Source: Syntrophaceae bacterium UBA2192 (GTDB lineage: Bacteria; Desulfobacterota; Syntrophia; Syntrophales; UBA2192). From it: a stretch of DNA of 7,581 bases. The position numbers were made by a program, and so were the translations under genes. The notes beneath the pieces are model-generated. The model was given only the letters and a program-made list of their open reading frames with translations, was not told the DNA's origin and made no database searches. Positions 1-7,019 of the stretch are shown here, in pieces; positions within the stretch are counted from its first letter, which is position 1, and each line of letters starts with the position of its first letter. Location of the stretch: the NCBI GenBank assembly GCA_002327315.1, contig DCVI01000065.1, forward strand, positions 128 to 7,708, written 5' to 3'.

Positions 1-1460
1 CCATCGTCTGCCGCCACCACCAGCACGATAATGTCGGTAACCTTCGCCCCCCTCGCCCGCATGGCCGTAAAGGCCTCATGCCCGGGGGTATCGAGAAAAA
101 CGATATCGCCCCCATCGGTCTTCACGTAATAGGCCCCGATATGCTGGGTAATGCCCCCGGATTCTCCGCCAATGATATTTGATTTTCGAATAAAATCGAG
201 AAGGGAGGTTTTACCGTGATCCACATGTCCCATAATGGTCACGACAGGAGGACGGGGAATGAGATCCTCAGGTCGATCCGGTTGCTCTTCAAAGAGGCTC
301 TTCTCCTCGAAGGTATCCAGTTCCAGCTCAAAGCCCAGTTCCTCGGCAACCAAGGACGCGGTCTCAAAGTCAATTGGCTGATTGACGTTGACCATAGCGC
401 CCAGTTTAATGAGACGCTTCATCAGCTCAGTAGCCTTTGTCCCCATGGCCTTGGCCAGATCCGTAACCGTTACCAGTTCCTGGACCCCGATCTTTCGCTT
501 GATGGCCTTGGGAACCGTAATTTCGGTGCGCCTGAGCTTTCGGACTTCCTCTTTTCCCCTCTTGCCGCTCTTTCCGCCCTTGGGCCTTCGAGGTTTGCCG
601 TTATAGAGATCGGCCCGCTCATAGACTTCCTTCTTGCGTCGCCGGAATGTGCCCCTGTCAGGTGCCTCTTCGACTGCCAGTACCTTTTTCTCTTTTTTCT
701 TCTTAAAGGCCTTCCCCTTCTTGGGCTTTTCTTCCGTTTCCTCAATTTTCGCCGCTGGGGAGACCTTCGGAACCGGGGGAACCTTTGGGGCCGGGGGACC
801 CTTCGAAACCGGGAAGGGTTTCACCGGCGTTGGTTCGGGGGTTACGGCCGCAGCCTTCTCTTCAATCTGCCTGGCCAGAATGTCTTTCAGAGGCCCTTCT
901 TCCGGCCGCATAATGATCCTGGCGGGCCGTTCAACCCGTTTCTTTTTCCCCTTCTTTGGTTTGTGCCTGGCCTGTTGATCAGCCCCCGCGACCTCTTCTT
1001 CGAGGGCTTCCGGTTCCGTTTCTTCGGGTTCCGGTTCGGATTCCAGCAGGGGGGGTTCTTCCAAAACCGGCATCTCTGCCTCTTTCGGCAGGATTTCTGG
1101 CGGACGGGTGGCCTCCTTCAGTTCAACTTCGGGCTCGGGCGCTGCCTCAACAGGCGGAAGTTCTTCAACTTCCAGAATCTCTTCCAGTTCAGGTTCCTCT
1201 TCTGCCGGGACTTCGGGGAGGGCCTGCTCGACAACGACGACCTTCTTGCGTCTCCGAATCACCGTCGGTTTGATCCGTTTTTCTACAACCACTTCTGAGA
1301 CGGTGCCGGAAAGGATTTCTCTTGCCTTGAGAATGGTCGGTTCATCAAGGGTACTCATGTAGTTCTTGACGTCCAGCCCTCCGGCAGTGAGTTTGTCAAC
1401 CAAACTCTTGCTGTCCATGTCGAGTTCTCTTGCTAATTCATAAACCCTGATTTTAGCCAT
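1..1460 (-). CDS. infB: Translation initiation factor IF-2, N-terminal 486 codons (3' end cut by window edge)
   Basis: IF-2 is the GTPase that brings initiator fMet-tRNA to the 30S subunit and promotes 50S joining. The start ATG at 1458-1460 opens MAKIRVYELARELDMDSK, the typical first IF2_N domain (about residues 1-50). A long acidic, then Pro/Lys-rich low-complexity linker follows (roughly 75-310). A second IF2_N domain lies around 325-380, containing VTVTDLAKAMGTKATELMK. The GTPase domain begins just after: G1 motif GHVDHGKT at residues 411-418, the switch segment GGITQHIGAYY, and G3 DTPGHEAF. The NKxD motif and domains II-IV lie beyond the left edge. A G-rich stretch (GGGGGA, 1465-1470) sits four bases before the ATG as a possible ribosome binding site. 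It is the last visible gene of the rimP-nusA-ylxR-infB run, 53 bases after ylxR. Truncation is only by the window boundary; no frameshift is seen. Confidence 0.97.
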   Translation of the reverse strand, partial: MAKIRVYELARELDMDSKSLVDKLTAGGLDVKNYMSTLDEPTILKAREILSGTVSEVVVEKRIKPTVIRRRKKVVVVEQALPEVPAEEEPELEEILEVEELPPVEAAPEPEVELKEATRPPEILPKEAEMPVLEEPPLLESEPEPEETEPEALEEEVAGADQQARHKPKKGKKKRVERPARIIMRPEEGPLKDILARQIEEKAAAVTPEPTPVKPFPVSKGPPAPKVPPVPKVSPAAKIEETEEKPKKGKAFKKKKEKKVLAVEEAPDRGTFRRRKKEVYERADLYNGKPRRPKGGKSGKRGKEEVRKLRRTEITVPKAIKRKIGVQELVTVTDLAKAMGTKATELMKRLIKLGAMVNVNQPIDFETASLVAEELGFELELDTFEEKSLFEEQPDRPEDLIPRPPVVTIMGHVDHGKTSLLDFIRKSNIIGGESGGITQHIGAYYVKTDGGDIVFLDTPGHEAFTAMRARGAKVTDIIVLVVAADD

Positions 1461-1513
1461 TGATTCCCCCAAAGCAATTCATTATGATTCGCATACCACC
1501 GTCATTTTTCCAG

Positions 1514-1792
1514 TCAGGGCTTCCGGCACTGTCGAACACGAAAAAAATCAGGATCAACCGCAACAACGTCCCCCGTCCTGAACGCCCTCTTCAGACGCTT
1601 GCTCGCCCTGAGTGCGTTCAAACAGGATTCATTCGCACACACATAGGCGCCGCGGCCTGCGCCCTTCCCGCCTTCATCCCGAATAACCATCCCATCGACA
1701 TTGAGGATGAGCCTGACCAGATCTTTCTTATCGCGCCTGGTGTTGCAGGATAGGCATGTCCTTATCGGGATGTGCCCTTTGCCTCTACTCAT
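1514..1792 (-). CDS. ylxR: YlxR-family (DUF448) small RNA-binding protein
   Basis: A basic 92-residue protein with the family signature: PIRTCLSCNTRRDKKDLVRL near the N-terminus, a central conserved Asp (IRDEGGK), then GAGRGAYVC at about 44-52, a later Cys (ESCLNAL) and a basic region KRLKRAF. Members are found between nusA and infB in many bacteria. Structural work placed the family among RNA-binding proteins, and the Bacillus member has been reported to modulate RNase P; whether that holds here is inference. The ATG (1790-1792) lies inside the end of nusA, giving an 8-base overlap with the nusA TAG, and I see no strong Shine-Dalgarno of its own, so translation is probably coupled to nusA. 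Four cysteines (residues 13, 16, 52 and 57; CxxC plus CxxxxC) could allow metal binding, but this is not established for the family. The protein stops 53 bases before infB. Confidence 0.93.
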   Translation of the reverse strand: MSRGKGHIPIRTCLSCNTRRDKKDLVRLILNVDGMVIRDEGGKGAGRGAYVCANESCLNALRASKRLKRAFRTGDVVAVDPDFFRVRQCRKP

Positions 1793-3260
1793 CTGCGGTT
1801 TTCAATGTGTCGAATTCCGGGTCATCCCCCTTCGAGGGATCCGCCACTTGAGGGGCTTTCAGCGATTCGTTTCCGAATGCCGCTTCGGTATCTTCCTGGT
1901 TCAGGGTCTCCTCTATACCGGCCTCAGAACCCAACTCAGAAAGGGGCTCCTCTCCTTCTGGTTCTTCCCCATTTCCTTCCGCCGCCGATCCCTCCATCCC
2001 GGATTCAGACTCCCCAGCATCGTGCTGTTCGCTAACATACCGGATGGCCTCGTCAATGAGGGATTCCGCCTTGGCCTCAGTCATCCCTTTGACGGCGAGA
2101 AGGTCCTCGATCGAGGCCCCAGCCACATCTCCTACTGATTTGAAGTCCGCCTCATACAGATCCGTCGCCCGCTTTTCCCCGACTCCTTCCAGGTCCAGAA
2201 GCGAGCGGTATCCATCCTTAAGGGCCGCATTATAATTGGTTTCCCCGACAACATCCAGTCTCCATCCTGTCAACCGGGAGGCCAAACGCACATTCTGCCC
2301 GCGTTTTCCAATCGCCAGAGACAACTGGTCATCCGGGACCACCACCTCCATACTGCGGCCATCCTCATCCACGATAACCCGCGTGATATCGGCCGGGGCC
2401 AGGGCATTGCATATGAATTTCGCTGCGTCAGGGTCCCAGGTGATAATGTCGATCTTCTCACCGCGCAGTTCCTGAACCACGGCCTGAACCCGCCTTCCCT
2501 TCATGCCCACGCACGCCCCCACAGGGTCCACATCCGGATCTTTTGAGGTGACCGCAATCTTGGCCCGGCTTCCCGGTTCCCGCGCCACCTGCACAATCTG
2601 AACAATACCCTCTGAAATTTCGGGGACTTCGTTTTCAAAGAGGCTCGCCAAAAAATTGGGGTGGGTCCTGGAAAGGATGATCTGCGGCCCTCGACTGAAC
2701 TGCCTGACATCCAGAATAAAGGCCCTGATTCGATCTCCCTGCCGGTAAGACTCCCTCGGGATTTGTTCCTTCTGGGGGAGTTCGGCCTCTGCCCGCCCCA
2801 CATTGACAATAATGGATCCCCTGTCGAATCGCTGAACAATCCCGTTGAGGATTTCACCGCGACGGTCTTTGAAGTCGTCATAGACCATATCCCGCTCAGC
2901 CTCTTTCAGCCTCTGCATGATGACCTGCTTGGCAGACTGGGCGGCAATACGGCCAAAGGCGTCGGTGTCCATCTTGATTCCGAGGCTATCTCCCAACTCA
3001 GATTCAGGGTCCACCTCCTTCGCTTCTTTGAGGGATATCTGAAGGTGTTCGTTGGTCACTTCTTCAACCACTTCCTTGAATTCAAAGGCCTCTATCTCCC
3101 CGAGTTCCTCATTATAATTGACCTCCAAATCGTAATCAGGGCCGAATTTCTTTCGGGCCGCTACCTTTACTGCCTCCTCGAGCGCCCCGATCAACACATC
3201 CTGCTCAACGCCCTTTTCACGACTGACTTGATCAATAACCCTCTTTAAATCCGAAATCAT
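1785..3260 (-). CDS. nusA: Transcription termination/antitermination factor NusA
   Basis: NusA binds RNA polymerase and nascent RNA, modulating pausing, intrinsic termination and antitermination. With the start at 3260 the product is 491 residues: polymerase-binding N-terminal domain 1-125; S1 domain about 135-200 (GEILNGIVQRFDRGSIIVNVG to IILSRT); KH1 about 205-275 with DPVGACVGMKGRRVQAVVQE; KH2 about 276-345 with IGKRGQNVRLASRLTGW; one helix-hairpin-helix type C-terminal repeat about 353-408 (LEGVGEKRATDLYEADF); and a strongly acidic, Ser/Glu-rich tail from 410 to the end. The acidic tail in place of a second full E. coli-type repeat is within normal family variation. I chose ATG 3260 because MISDLKRVIDQVSREKG matches the usual NusA N-terminus and GGAG lies 8 bases upstream. 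A longer open frame from a TTG at 3368 lacks both. The gene follows rimP after 161 bases and overlaps ylxR. Confidence 0.97.
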   Translation of the reverse strand: MISDLKRVIDQVSREKGVEQDVLIGALEEAVKVAARKKFGPDYDLEVNYNEELGEIEAFEFKEVVEEVTNEHLQISLKEAKEVDPESELGDSLGIKMDTDAFGRIAAQSAKQVIMQRLKEAERDMVYDDFKDRRGEILNGIVQRFDRGSIIVNVGRAEAELPQKEQIPRESYRQGDRIRAFILDVRQFSRGPQIILSRTHPNFLASLFENEVPEISEGIVQIVQVAREPGSRAKIAVTSKDPDVDPVGACVGMKGRRVQAVVQELRGEKIDIITWDPDAAKFICNALAPADITRVIVDEDGRSMEVVVPDDQLSLAIGKRGQNVRLASRLTGWRLDVVGETNYNAALKDGYRSLLDLEGVGEKRATDLYEADFKSVGDVAGASIEDLLAVKGMTEAKAESLIDEAIRYVSEQHDAGESESGMEGSAAEGNGEEPEGEEPLSELGSEAGIEETLNQEDTEAAFGNESLKAPQVADPSKGDDPEFDTLKTADE

Positions 3261-3268
3261 ACTGTTCG

Positions 3269-3272
3269 CTCC
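3269..3272 (-). promoter_or_regulatory. Shine-Dalgarno of nusA (decides the start)
   Basis: The minus strand reads GGAG followed by 8 bases and then ATG (3260). This supports the internal ATG as the start rather than the upstream TTG of the longer open frame. Confidence 0.7.
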
Positions 3273-3281
3273 GTCAGCATA

Positions 3282-3310
3282 CTGAATTCTTTCTGGCCTT
3301 TGAAATTCAG
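3282..3310 (-). repeat. Inverted repeat in the rimP-nusA spacer, just upstream of the nusA ribosome binding site
   Basis: CTGAATT (3304-3310 read on the minus strand) and AATTCAG (3282-3288) can form a 7-bp stem around a 15-base loop, ending about 10 bases before the nusA Shine-Dalgarno. An alternative, mutually exclusive GGCCT/AGGCC pairing overlaps it. No T-tract follows, so it is not an intrinsic terminator. It could affect nusA translation or be an RNase processing site; both are guesses, and a stem of this AT-rich type can arise by chance. Confidence 0.35.
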
Positions 3311-3421
3311 GCCATTCTGTCTTTCCCGTATCGTCGTGGTATGCTTCACCAGGGGTAGATAGCGGCAATCAGGATAAACAGAAACGGGTTAACAGGGGAG
3401 AAAGGGTTCAAAGACCTCGCT

Positions 3422-3886
3422 TCAATCCCCAAAATCATAGATCAAATTGGCATGTTCCACTTCCCTGTAGGGAAGGAAAAACCGATCGTTGTTTACAGCC
3501 ACGCACAACACGCCATCCACAAAGGACTCCAGTGTCCCCTTGAAATTCCTGCGGCCGTCAAGGGGGGCCGCCAGTCGAATGGCGACAGTGTTTCCAACGG
3601 CACGGATGAAGTCTTTTTCCTTTTTAAGCCGTCGGTTGAGACCCGGGGAAGAAACCTCCAGAACATAGGGCTGATGAAAAAAGTCTTTGACCTCAATCAG
3701 ATCCTCGATCTCTCTGCTCACCCGGACGCAGTCATCCAGGGTAATTCCCCCCTCCCTGTCCACATAAATCCTGAGAACCCATCTTCCGCCTTCTGAAAGA
3801 TACTCGACGTCGACAAGCTCGATTTCCATCTCATCCAGAATCGGTTCTATAAGAAGGCCTACCTCTTCGACCGCCTGCGTATACAT
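3422..3886 (-). CDS. rimP: Ribosome maturation factor RimP
   Basis: RimP binds the free 30S subunit and is needed for its maturation. The 154-residue product matches the family length (E. coli about 150). Visible hallmarks are the N-terminal domain IEPILDEMEIELVDVEYLSEGG, WVLRIYVDREGGITLDDCVRVSREI around 38-62, the conserved segment YVLEVSSPGLNRRLKKEKDF around 75-95, and the C-terminal Sm-like barrel (GRRNFKGTLESF onward). The frame is open upstream to 4021, but conservation begins at the MYTQAVEEVG region. Of the two nearby ATGs (3892 and 3886) I prefer 3886, because AGGA lies 7 bases before it and only 1 base before the other. It is the first protein gene of the nusA-infB operon, about 115 bases downstream of the intrinsic terminator and 317 bases after the tRNA-Gly gene. 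Confidence 0.95.
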   Translation of the reverse strand: MYTQAVEEVGLLIEPILDEMEIELVDVEYLSEGGRWVLRIYVDREGGITLDDCVRVSREIEDLIEVKDFFHQPYVLEVSSPGLNRRLKKEKDFIRAVGNTVAIRLAAPLDGRRNFKGTLESFVDGVLCVAVNNDRFFLPYREVEHANLIYDFGD

Positions 3887-3902
3887 GTTCATATCCTGAT
3901 AT

Positions 3903-3933
3903 AGGCGCAAGGCCTGAGGCGCAAGGCGCAAGG
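3903..3933. repeat. Heptamer tandem repeat (AGGCGCA) in the rimP leader
   Basis: The plus strand reads AGGCGCA, AGGCCTG (diverged copy), AGGCGCA, AGGCGCA, AGG: four 7-base units plus a partial unit, 17 bases upstream of the rimP start. On the transcribed strand this is a CCTTGCGCCTTGCGCC-type sequence. It is not part of a conserved protein segment. Function unknown. From memory, similar short GGCGCAAGG runs occur between genes in deltaproteobacterial genomes, but I could not check this. Confidence 0.75.
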
Positions 3934-4000
3934 TTGAATGGATCGCAGCCTGACCGTGCGGCATCACCTGCCGGGACTCGGCGTTGGGGGCCCATGCCTG

Positions 4001-4032
4001 AAAATAAAAAAAGCGGGCCACCTCGCCCGCTT
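4001..4032 (-). terminator. Intrinsic terminator between tRNA-Gly and rimP
   Basis: Read on the minus strand: AAGCGGGC, loop GAGGTG, GCCCGCTT (perfect 8-bp stem, 6-base loop, 4011-4032), immediately followed by a T-rich run (seven T, A, four T). This is a textbook Rho-independent terminator in the direction of the tRNA-Gly transcript. It sits about 170 bases after the tRNA and 115 bases before rimP, so any transcript entering rimP from the tRNA promoter must read through it. Confidence 0.9.
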
Positions 4033-4050
4033 CCCCACTGCAGACTCAAT

Positions 4051-4069
4051 TGTAAAGCGCTTTCTTACA
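4051..4069. repeat. Palindrome AAAGCGCTTT nested in TGTAA...TTACA
   Basis: AAAGCGCTTT at 4054-4063 is a perfect 10-base palindrome, and TGTAA (4051-4055) with TTACA (4065-4069) forms an outer inverted pair. The inner core resembles operators of the LacI family. No regulator is encoded nearby and the site lies inside the transcribed region after tRNA-Gly, so an operator role is only a possibility. Confidence 0.3.
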
Positions 4070-4099
4070 TAAGGTCCTTTGAGCAAAAACCGATAAGGA

Positions 4100-4128
4100 A
4101 TTATGAAAAACCAACGCAGTATCCGCAA
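4100..4128 (-). promoter_or_regulatory. Weak candidate sigma70 promoter in the tRNA-rimP interval
   Basis: Minus strand: TTGCGG (4123-4128), 17-base spacer, CATAAT (4100-4105). The -10 matches consensus at 5 of 6 positions, the -35 only at 3. If used, its transcript would also meet the terminator at 4001-4032 before rimP. I found no better promoter between the terminator and rimP, so how the rimP operon is started is not settled by the sequence. The rest of 4033-4202 shows no gene. Confidence 0.3.
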
Positions 4129-4202
4129 TTTGAAGTAGAAAGGCCGTTCGATAACCGGACGATAACCTCAAAAAGGGGGAATCAGGCCCGACCTGTCAGA
4201 AA

Positions 4203-4278
4203 TGGAGCGGGCAACGGGGTTCGAACCCGCGACACCAAGCTTGGGAAGCTTGTACTCTACCAGCTGAGCTATGCCCGC
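4203..4278 (-). tRNA. tRNA-Gly, anticodon CCC
   Basis: A complete 76-base cloverleaf. Acceptor stem GCGGGCA pairs with TGCCCGC, T is the discriminator, and CCA is encoded (4203-4205). The D arm is GCTC...GAGT (last pair G-T), the anticodon stem CAAGC/GCTTG encloses loop TTCCCAA with anticodon CCC (reads GGG codons), the variable loop is GTGTC, and the T arm is GCGGG TTCGAAC CCCGT. It is transcribed towards rimP from a promoter at 4312-4340 and followed by the terminator at 4001-4032. The anticodon stem-loop sequence AAGCTTCCCAAGCTT is itself nearly palindromic, which is ordinary for a stem. Confidence 0.97.
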
Positions 4279-4311
4279 TCAAAAAACCATTTCAGCCCGT
4301 TCGTTGCTGAG

Positions 4312-4340
4312 AAGATAATATAGTTAATCTTAGCAGTCAA
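4312..4340 (-). promoter_or_regulatory. Sigma70-type promoter of tRNA-Gly
   Basis: Minus strand: TTGACT (4335-4340), 17-base AT-rich spacer, TATCTT (4312-4317); matches 5/6 and 4/6 to consensus. An overlapping TATTAT is also present at shorter spacing. Predicted transcription start near 4305 gives a leader of about 27 bases before the tRNA 5' end at 4278. Confidence 0.65.
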
Positions 4341-4380
4341 GAGATATTTTGACCTTCCAAGACCCGCCATTGCAAAAAAC

Positions 4381-4409
4381 TTGACATTAATGAACGACAA
4401 AAATAGAAT
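4381..4409 (+). promoter_or_regulatory. Strong sigma70-type promoter of corC-lnt
   Basis: TTGACA (4381-4386, perfect), 17-base spacer, TAGAAT (4404-4409, 5/6). Predicted start near 4416, leaving a leader of about 100 bases before corC. It is divergent from the tRNA-Gly promoter, with the two -35 boxes 40 bases apart. The leader (4416-4517) shows no recognisable riboswitch. Confidence 0.75.
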
Positions 4410-4517
4410 CTCTTCAGAACTTCCGACACTCTGACATCATTCATTTTAAACCCTCTAAAAATTCATCCGTACCCTGTACCCCTGCAGTCTCCGTTACCCC
4501 GAAGAGGGAAAAGGACA

Positions 4518-5438
4518 ATGAGCAGGGGTCTCGACAAGGAGACAAAAACACCTTTGGAAGATGGTTCTGAACAGGGATTTTTTCATTTTGTCAAATCGCT
4601 GATCAAAAAAAAAATACGCCTGGATGACAGCAATGACCTGACCGATGAGATCCATGATCTCATGGACGAAGGGCAGGCAAAGGGTCTGATCACCGATGAA
4701 GAATCCCACATGGTCTATGGCGTGCTCGACCTCAAGGAGACGCCCGCCCACTCCATCATGGTCCCCCGAACAGAGATCTCCTCTGCCCCGGTGGATTCAA
4801 CGTTAGGTGAACTCATCGATCTCGTCACCCGTTGCGGACACACTCGAATCCCGATTCATAAAGACAACATCGATCAAATCGTCGGTATCCTTCACGCGAA
4901 GGATCTCCTCAAGCTCTTAGGCAAAGATCCTGCATCCAGAATCCCGACGGATATCCTCAGAAAGGCCTTCTTTGTGCCCGAAAGCCGAAGAGTCAGCGAA
5001 CTCCTGAAAGACATGCAGGAGAGGACGACTCACCTGGCCATTGTCACAGACGAATACGGGGGCACCGCTGGCATCATTACCATCGAAGATATCCTGGAGG
5101 AAATCGTCGGGGAAATCATGGATGAACATGATCACGAAGAAACCCTGGTAACCCCCCTCGACGATGGGTCCTTTGTGGTGCAGGCCCGGCTCGACATCGA
5201 AAAATTGGGTGAGGCGCTCAATATGCAACTGCCTGAGGGTGAATTTGAATCCGTAGGCGGATTCATTATCCATCTCCTCGGACGAATACCTAAAACAGGC
5301 GAAAAGGTCCGATTCCAGGATATTGAAATGACCATCCAGAAGGGGGATCAGCGGAGAATCGAGAAGGTTCTCGTCTCACGCGCGCCCCTCCTCGGGTCGG
5401 TAGACGGCGGAGTATCCGCCATTGCCAGCAATGCGTAG
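4518..5438 (+). CDS. corC: CorC/HlyC-family CBS-pair protein (soluble, YbeX-like)
   Basis: A 306-residue soluble protein of the CorC type. A charged N-terminal segment (1-70) is followed by tandem CBS domains: the first opens with MVPRTEI at 81-87 and contains GHTRIPIH (107-114) and VGILHAKDLL (122-131); the second contains THLAIVTDEYGGTAGIITIE (about 171-190) and the helix DILEEIVGEI. The C-terminal CorC_HlyC domain (about 208-288) carries FESVGGFIIHLLGRIP and GEKVRF. No DUF21 membrane domain is present, so this is the CorC/YbeX form, not the membrane-bound CNNM-like form. CorC was linked to Mg/Co efflux with CorA; E. coli YbeX is also linked to ribosome metabolism. The exact role here is unproven. 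Start support: GAGGG 9 bases before the ATG (and AAGGA closer). It is directly followed by lnt, as in E. coli ybeX-lnt. Confidence 0.93.
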   Translation: MSRGLDKETKTPLEDGSEQGFFHFVKSLIKKKIRLDDSNDLTDEIHDLMDEGQAKGLITDEESHMVYGVLDLKETPAHSIMVPRTEISSAPVDSTLGELIDLVTRCGHTRIPIHKDNIDQIVGILHAKDLLKLLGKDPASRIPTDILRKAFFVPESRRVSELLKDMQERTTHLAIVTDEYGGTAGIITIEDILEEIVGEIMDEHDHEETLVTPLDDGSFVVQARLDIEKLGEALNMQLPEGEFESVGGFIIHLLGRIPKTGEKVRFQDIEMTIQKGDQRRIEKVLVSRAPLLGSVDGGVSAIASNA

Positions 5439-5450
5439 CCCTGTTTGATA

Positions 5451-7019
5451 ATGTCAGATGCACAACCAGCCCCCCTCTCGTTTCGAAATCTGCTCCTCGC
5501 GGTTTTATCCGGCGTCCTGCTGACACTCGCTTTCCCTCCCGGACCGTTTTCATTTGTGGCATGGTTCGCCCTGGTTCCCCTCCTGAAGGGCATTCAAACC
5601 GCTTCTCCTTCTGATGCCTTTAAACTGGGGCTCGTTTCGGGGCTTGCCCACTATATGACCCTCATCTATTGGATCATCGTCGTGCTGGAGCACTATGGAA
5701 AGCTCCATTTCCTCGTAGCCCTGTTTTCGCTCCTCCTTCTGTCGCTCTACCTTTCTCTCTATCTGGGCCTTTTTTCCATCCTCGCATCCGGCATCGTGGA
5801 TTCCCGTCTCACCCCTCTTCTCTTGGCAGGGTACTGGGTCGCCCTGGAGTACGTGAAGACCCATCTCATAACCGGATTTCCCTGGTGCCTCCTGGGATAC
5901 AGCCAGTATGAACACCTCTATCTCATCCAGGCCGCGGATCTGCTCGGGGTATACGGCATCTCATTTCTAATCGTCCTCATCAATGGGTTTGTCTTCAGCA
6001 TCATCACAAGACCTCGTCCCCGTATCGGGGCTGTCCTGAAATGGGAGGTTCCCGTGGCTTTTCTACTCGTGGCAGGAGCATGGATGTACGGTCACTATCG
6101 AATCTCGGGGATCGAGACCGATAGCCCGGGGGGCCGCCCTGCAAAGGCCGTAATCATACAGGCCAATATCGATCAGTCTATCAAATGGGACCCGGCATAT
6201 CAGGAGAAAACCCTGCAGACCTATTTTCGGCTCACCCATTCCGCCCTCGACTTCCAACCCGAGCTAATTGTGTGGCCGGAGACATCGGTCCCTTTTTTCT
6301 TCCAGGAACATACGAAGCTCTCACCTGGAGTCTTCTCCCTTGCAGAGGAATCGGGGGCTGTCCTTCTTTTTGGCAGTCCTGCCTACAGGCGTGACCGGGG
6401 GGCCGTACACTACTATAACCGGGCCTACATGATTGCGCCGGAAAGCCGTCAACTCCTGTATTATGACAAGATACACCTCGTGCCGTTCGGGGAATATGTG
6501 CCATTCAAAAAATATCTCCCTTTTATCCATCGTCTGGTTGAGGCTGCCGGCGATTTTGCCTCGGGCGAGAAGTCAGAGGCACTCAAGGCGGGCGATCTTT
6601 CCGTGGGGGTCCTGATCTGTTTTGAGGCGATCTTCCCTGAATTGGCTGGAGCACTTGCAAGGGACGGGGCCAATATCCTTGTAAACATTACCAACGACGC
6701 CTGGTTCGGCAGGACCAGCGCCCCTTACCAGCATCTGAGCATGGCCGTTTTTCGAGCAATCGAAACCCACCGACCGATGATACGGGCTGCCAACACCGGC
6801 TTCAGCGCCTTTATCACACCGACGGGGGTCATCCAGGGTAAAAGCGATCTCTTTGCCGAAGCGGTGTTGAAGGGCTCGATAACCTTGGGGGATTCCCCGT
6901 TGACATTTTACAGCCGTTTCGGAGACATTTTTGCAGGCATACTTGTCATCCTCTCCGCAATGCACCTCCTTTACGGTATCTGGAAAAGACGGCGAAGGAA
7001 GGCTGGGGGAGCTGGATGA
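5451..7019 (+). CDS. lnt: Apolipoprotein N-acyltransferase
   Basis: Lnt is the inner-membrane enzyme that N-acylates the N-terminal cysteine of apolipoproteins, the last step of lipoprotein maturation after Lgt and LspA. Counting from ATG 5451 the protein is 522 residues (E. coli 512). Several hydrophobic membrane segments fill about residues 10-210, including the conserved GFPWCLLGYSQ and ADLLGVYGISFL stretches. A periplasmic nitrilase-like domain follows: catalytic Glu in VWPETSVPF (about E277), Lys in YYDKIHLVPFGEYVPF (about K340) and nucleophile Cys in VGVLICFEAIFPE (about C390). Then come NITNDAWFG and AANTGFSAFI, and a C-terminal membrane helix (about 492-510) before a basic RRRRK end. 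All three catalytic residues are present. The ATG is 12 bases after the corC stop with no clear Shine-Dalgarno, suggesting coupling; an in-frame TTG two codons earlier is less likely. Confidence 0.96.
   Translation: MSDAQPAPLSFRNLLLAVLSGVLLTLAFPPGPFSFVAWFALVPLLKGIQTASPSDAFKLGLVSGLAHYMTLIYWIIVVLEHYGKLHFLVALFSLLLLSLYLSLYLGLFSILASGIVDSRLTPLLLAGYWVALEYVKTHLITGFPWCLLGYSQYEHLYLIQAADLLGVYGISFLIVLINGFVFSIITRPRPRIGAVLKWEVPVAFLLVAGAWMYGHYRISGIETDSPGGRPAKAVIIQANIDQSIKWDPAYQEKTLQTYFRLTHSALDFQPELIVWPETSVPFFFQEHTKLSPGVFSLAEESGAVLLFGSPAYRRDRGAVHYYNRAYMIAPESRQLLYYDKIHLVPFGEYVPFKKYLPFIHRLVEAAGDFASGEKSEALKAGDLSVGVLICFEAIFPELAGALARDGANILVNITNDAWFGRTSAPYQHLSMAVFRAIETHRPMIRAANTGFSAFITPTGVIQGKSDLFAEAVLKGSITLGDSPLTFYSRFGDIFAGILVILSAMHLLYGIWKRRRRKAGGAG

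Noticed and set aside
216..1298. 360-codon plus-strand open frame rich in Phe, Arg and Gly
   Set aside because: It is the antisense shadow of the infB low-complexity linker and GTPase start; composition is that of a reversed acidic/Pro-rich coding strand.
3261..3368. 36-residue N-terminal extension of nusA from a TTG start
   Set aside because: The extension has no ribosome binding site and no NusA-like sequence; the internal ATG at 3260 has GGAG 8 bases upstream and begins the conserved domain.
3887..4021. 45-residue N-terminal extension of rimP
   Set aside because: It is encoded by the terminator stem, the heptamer repeat and leader sequence and does not look like RimP; AGGA spacing favours ATG 3886.
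3934..4323. 129-codon plus-strand open frame spanning the terminator and tRNA-Gly
   Set aside because: It reads through a complete tRNA gene and a terminator on the opposite strand.
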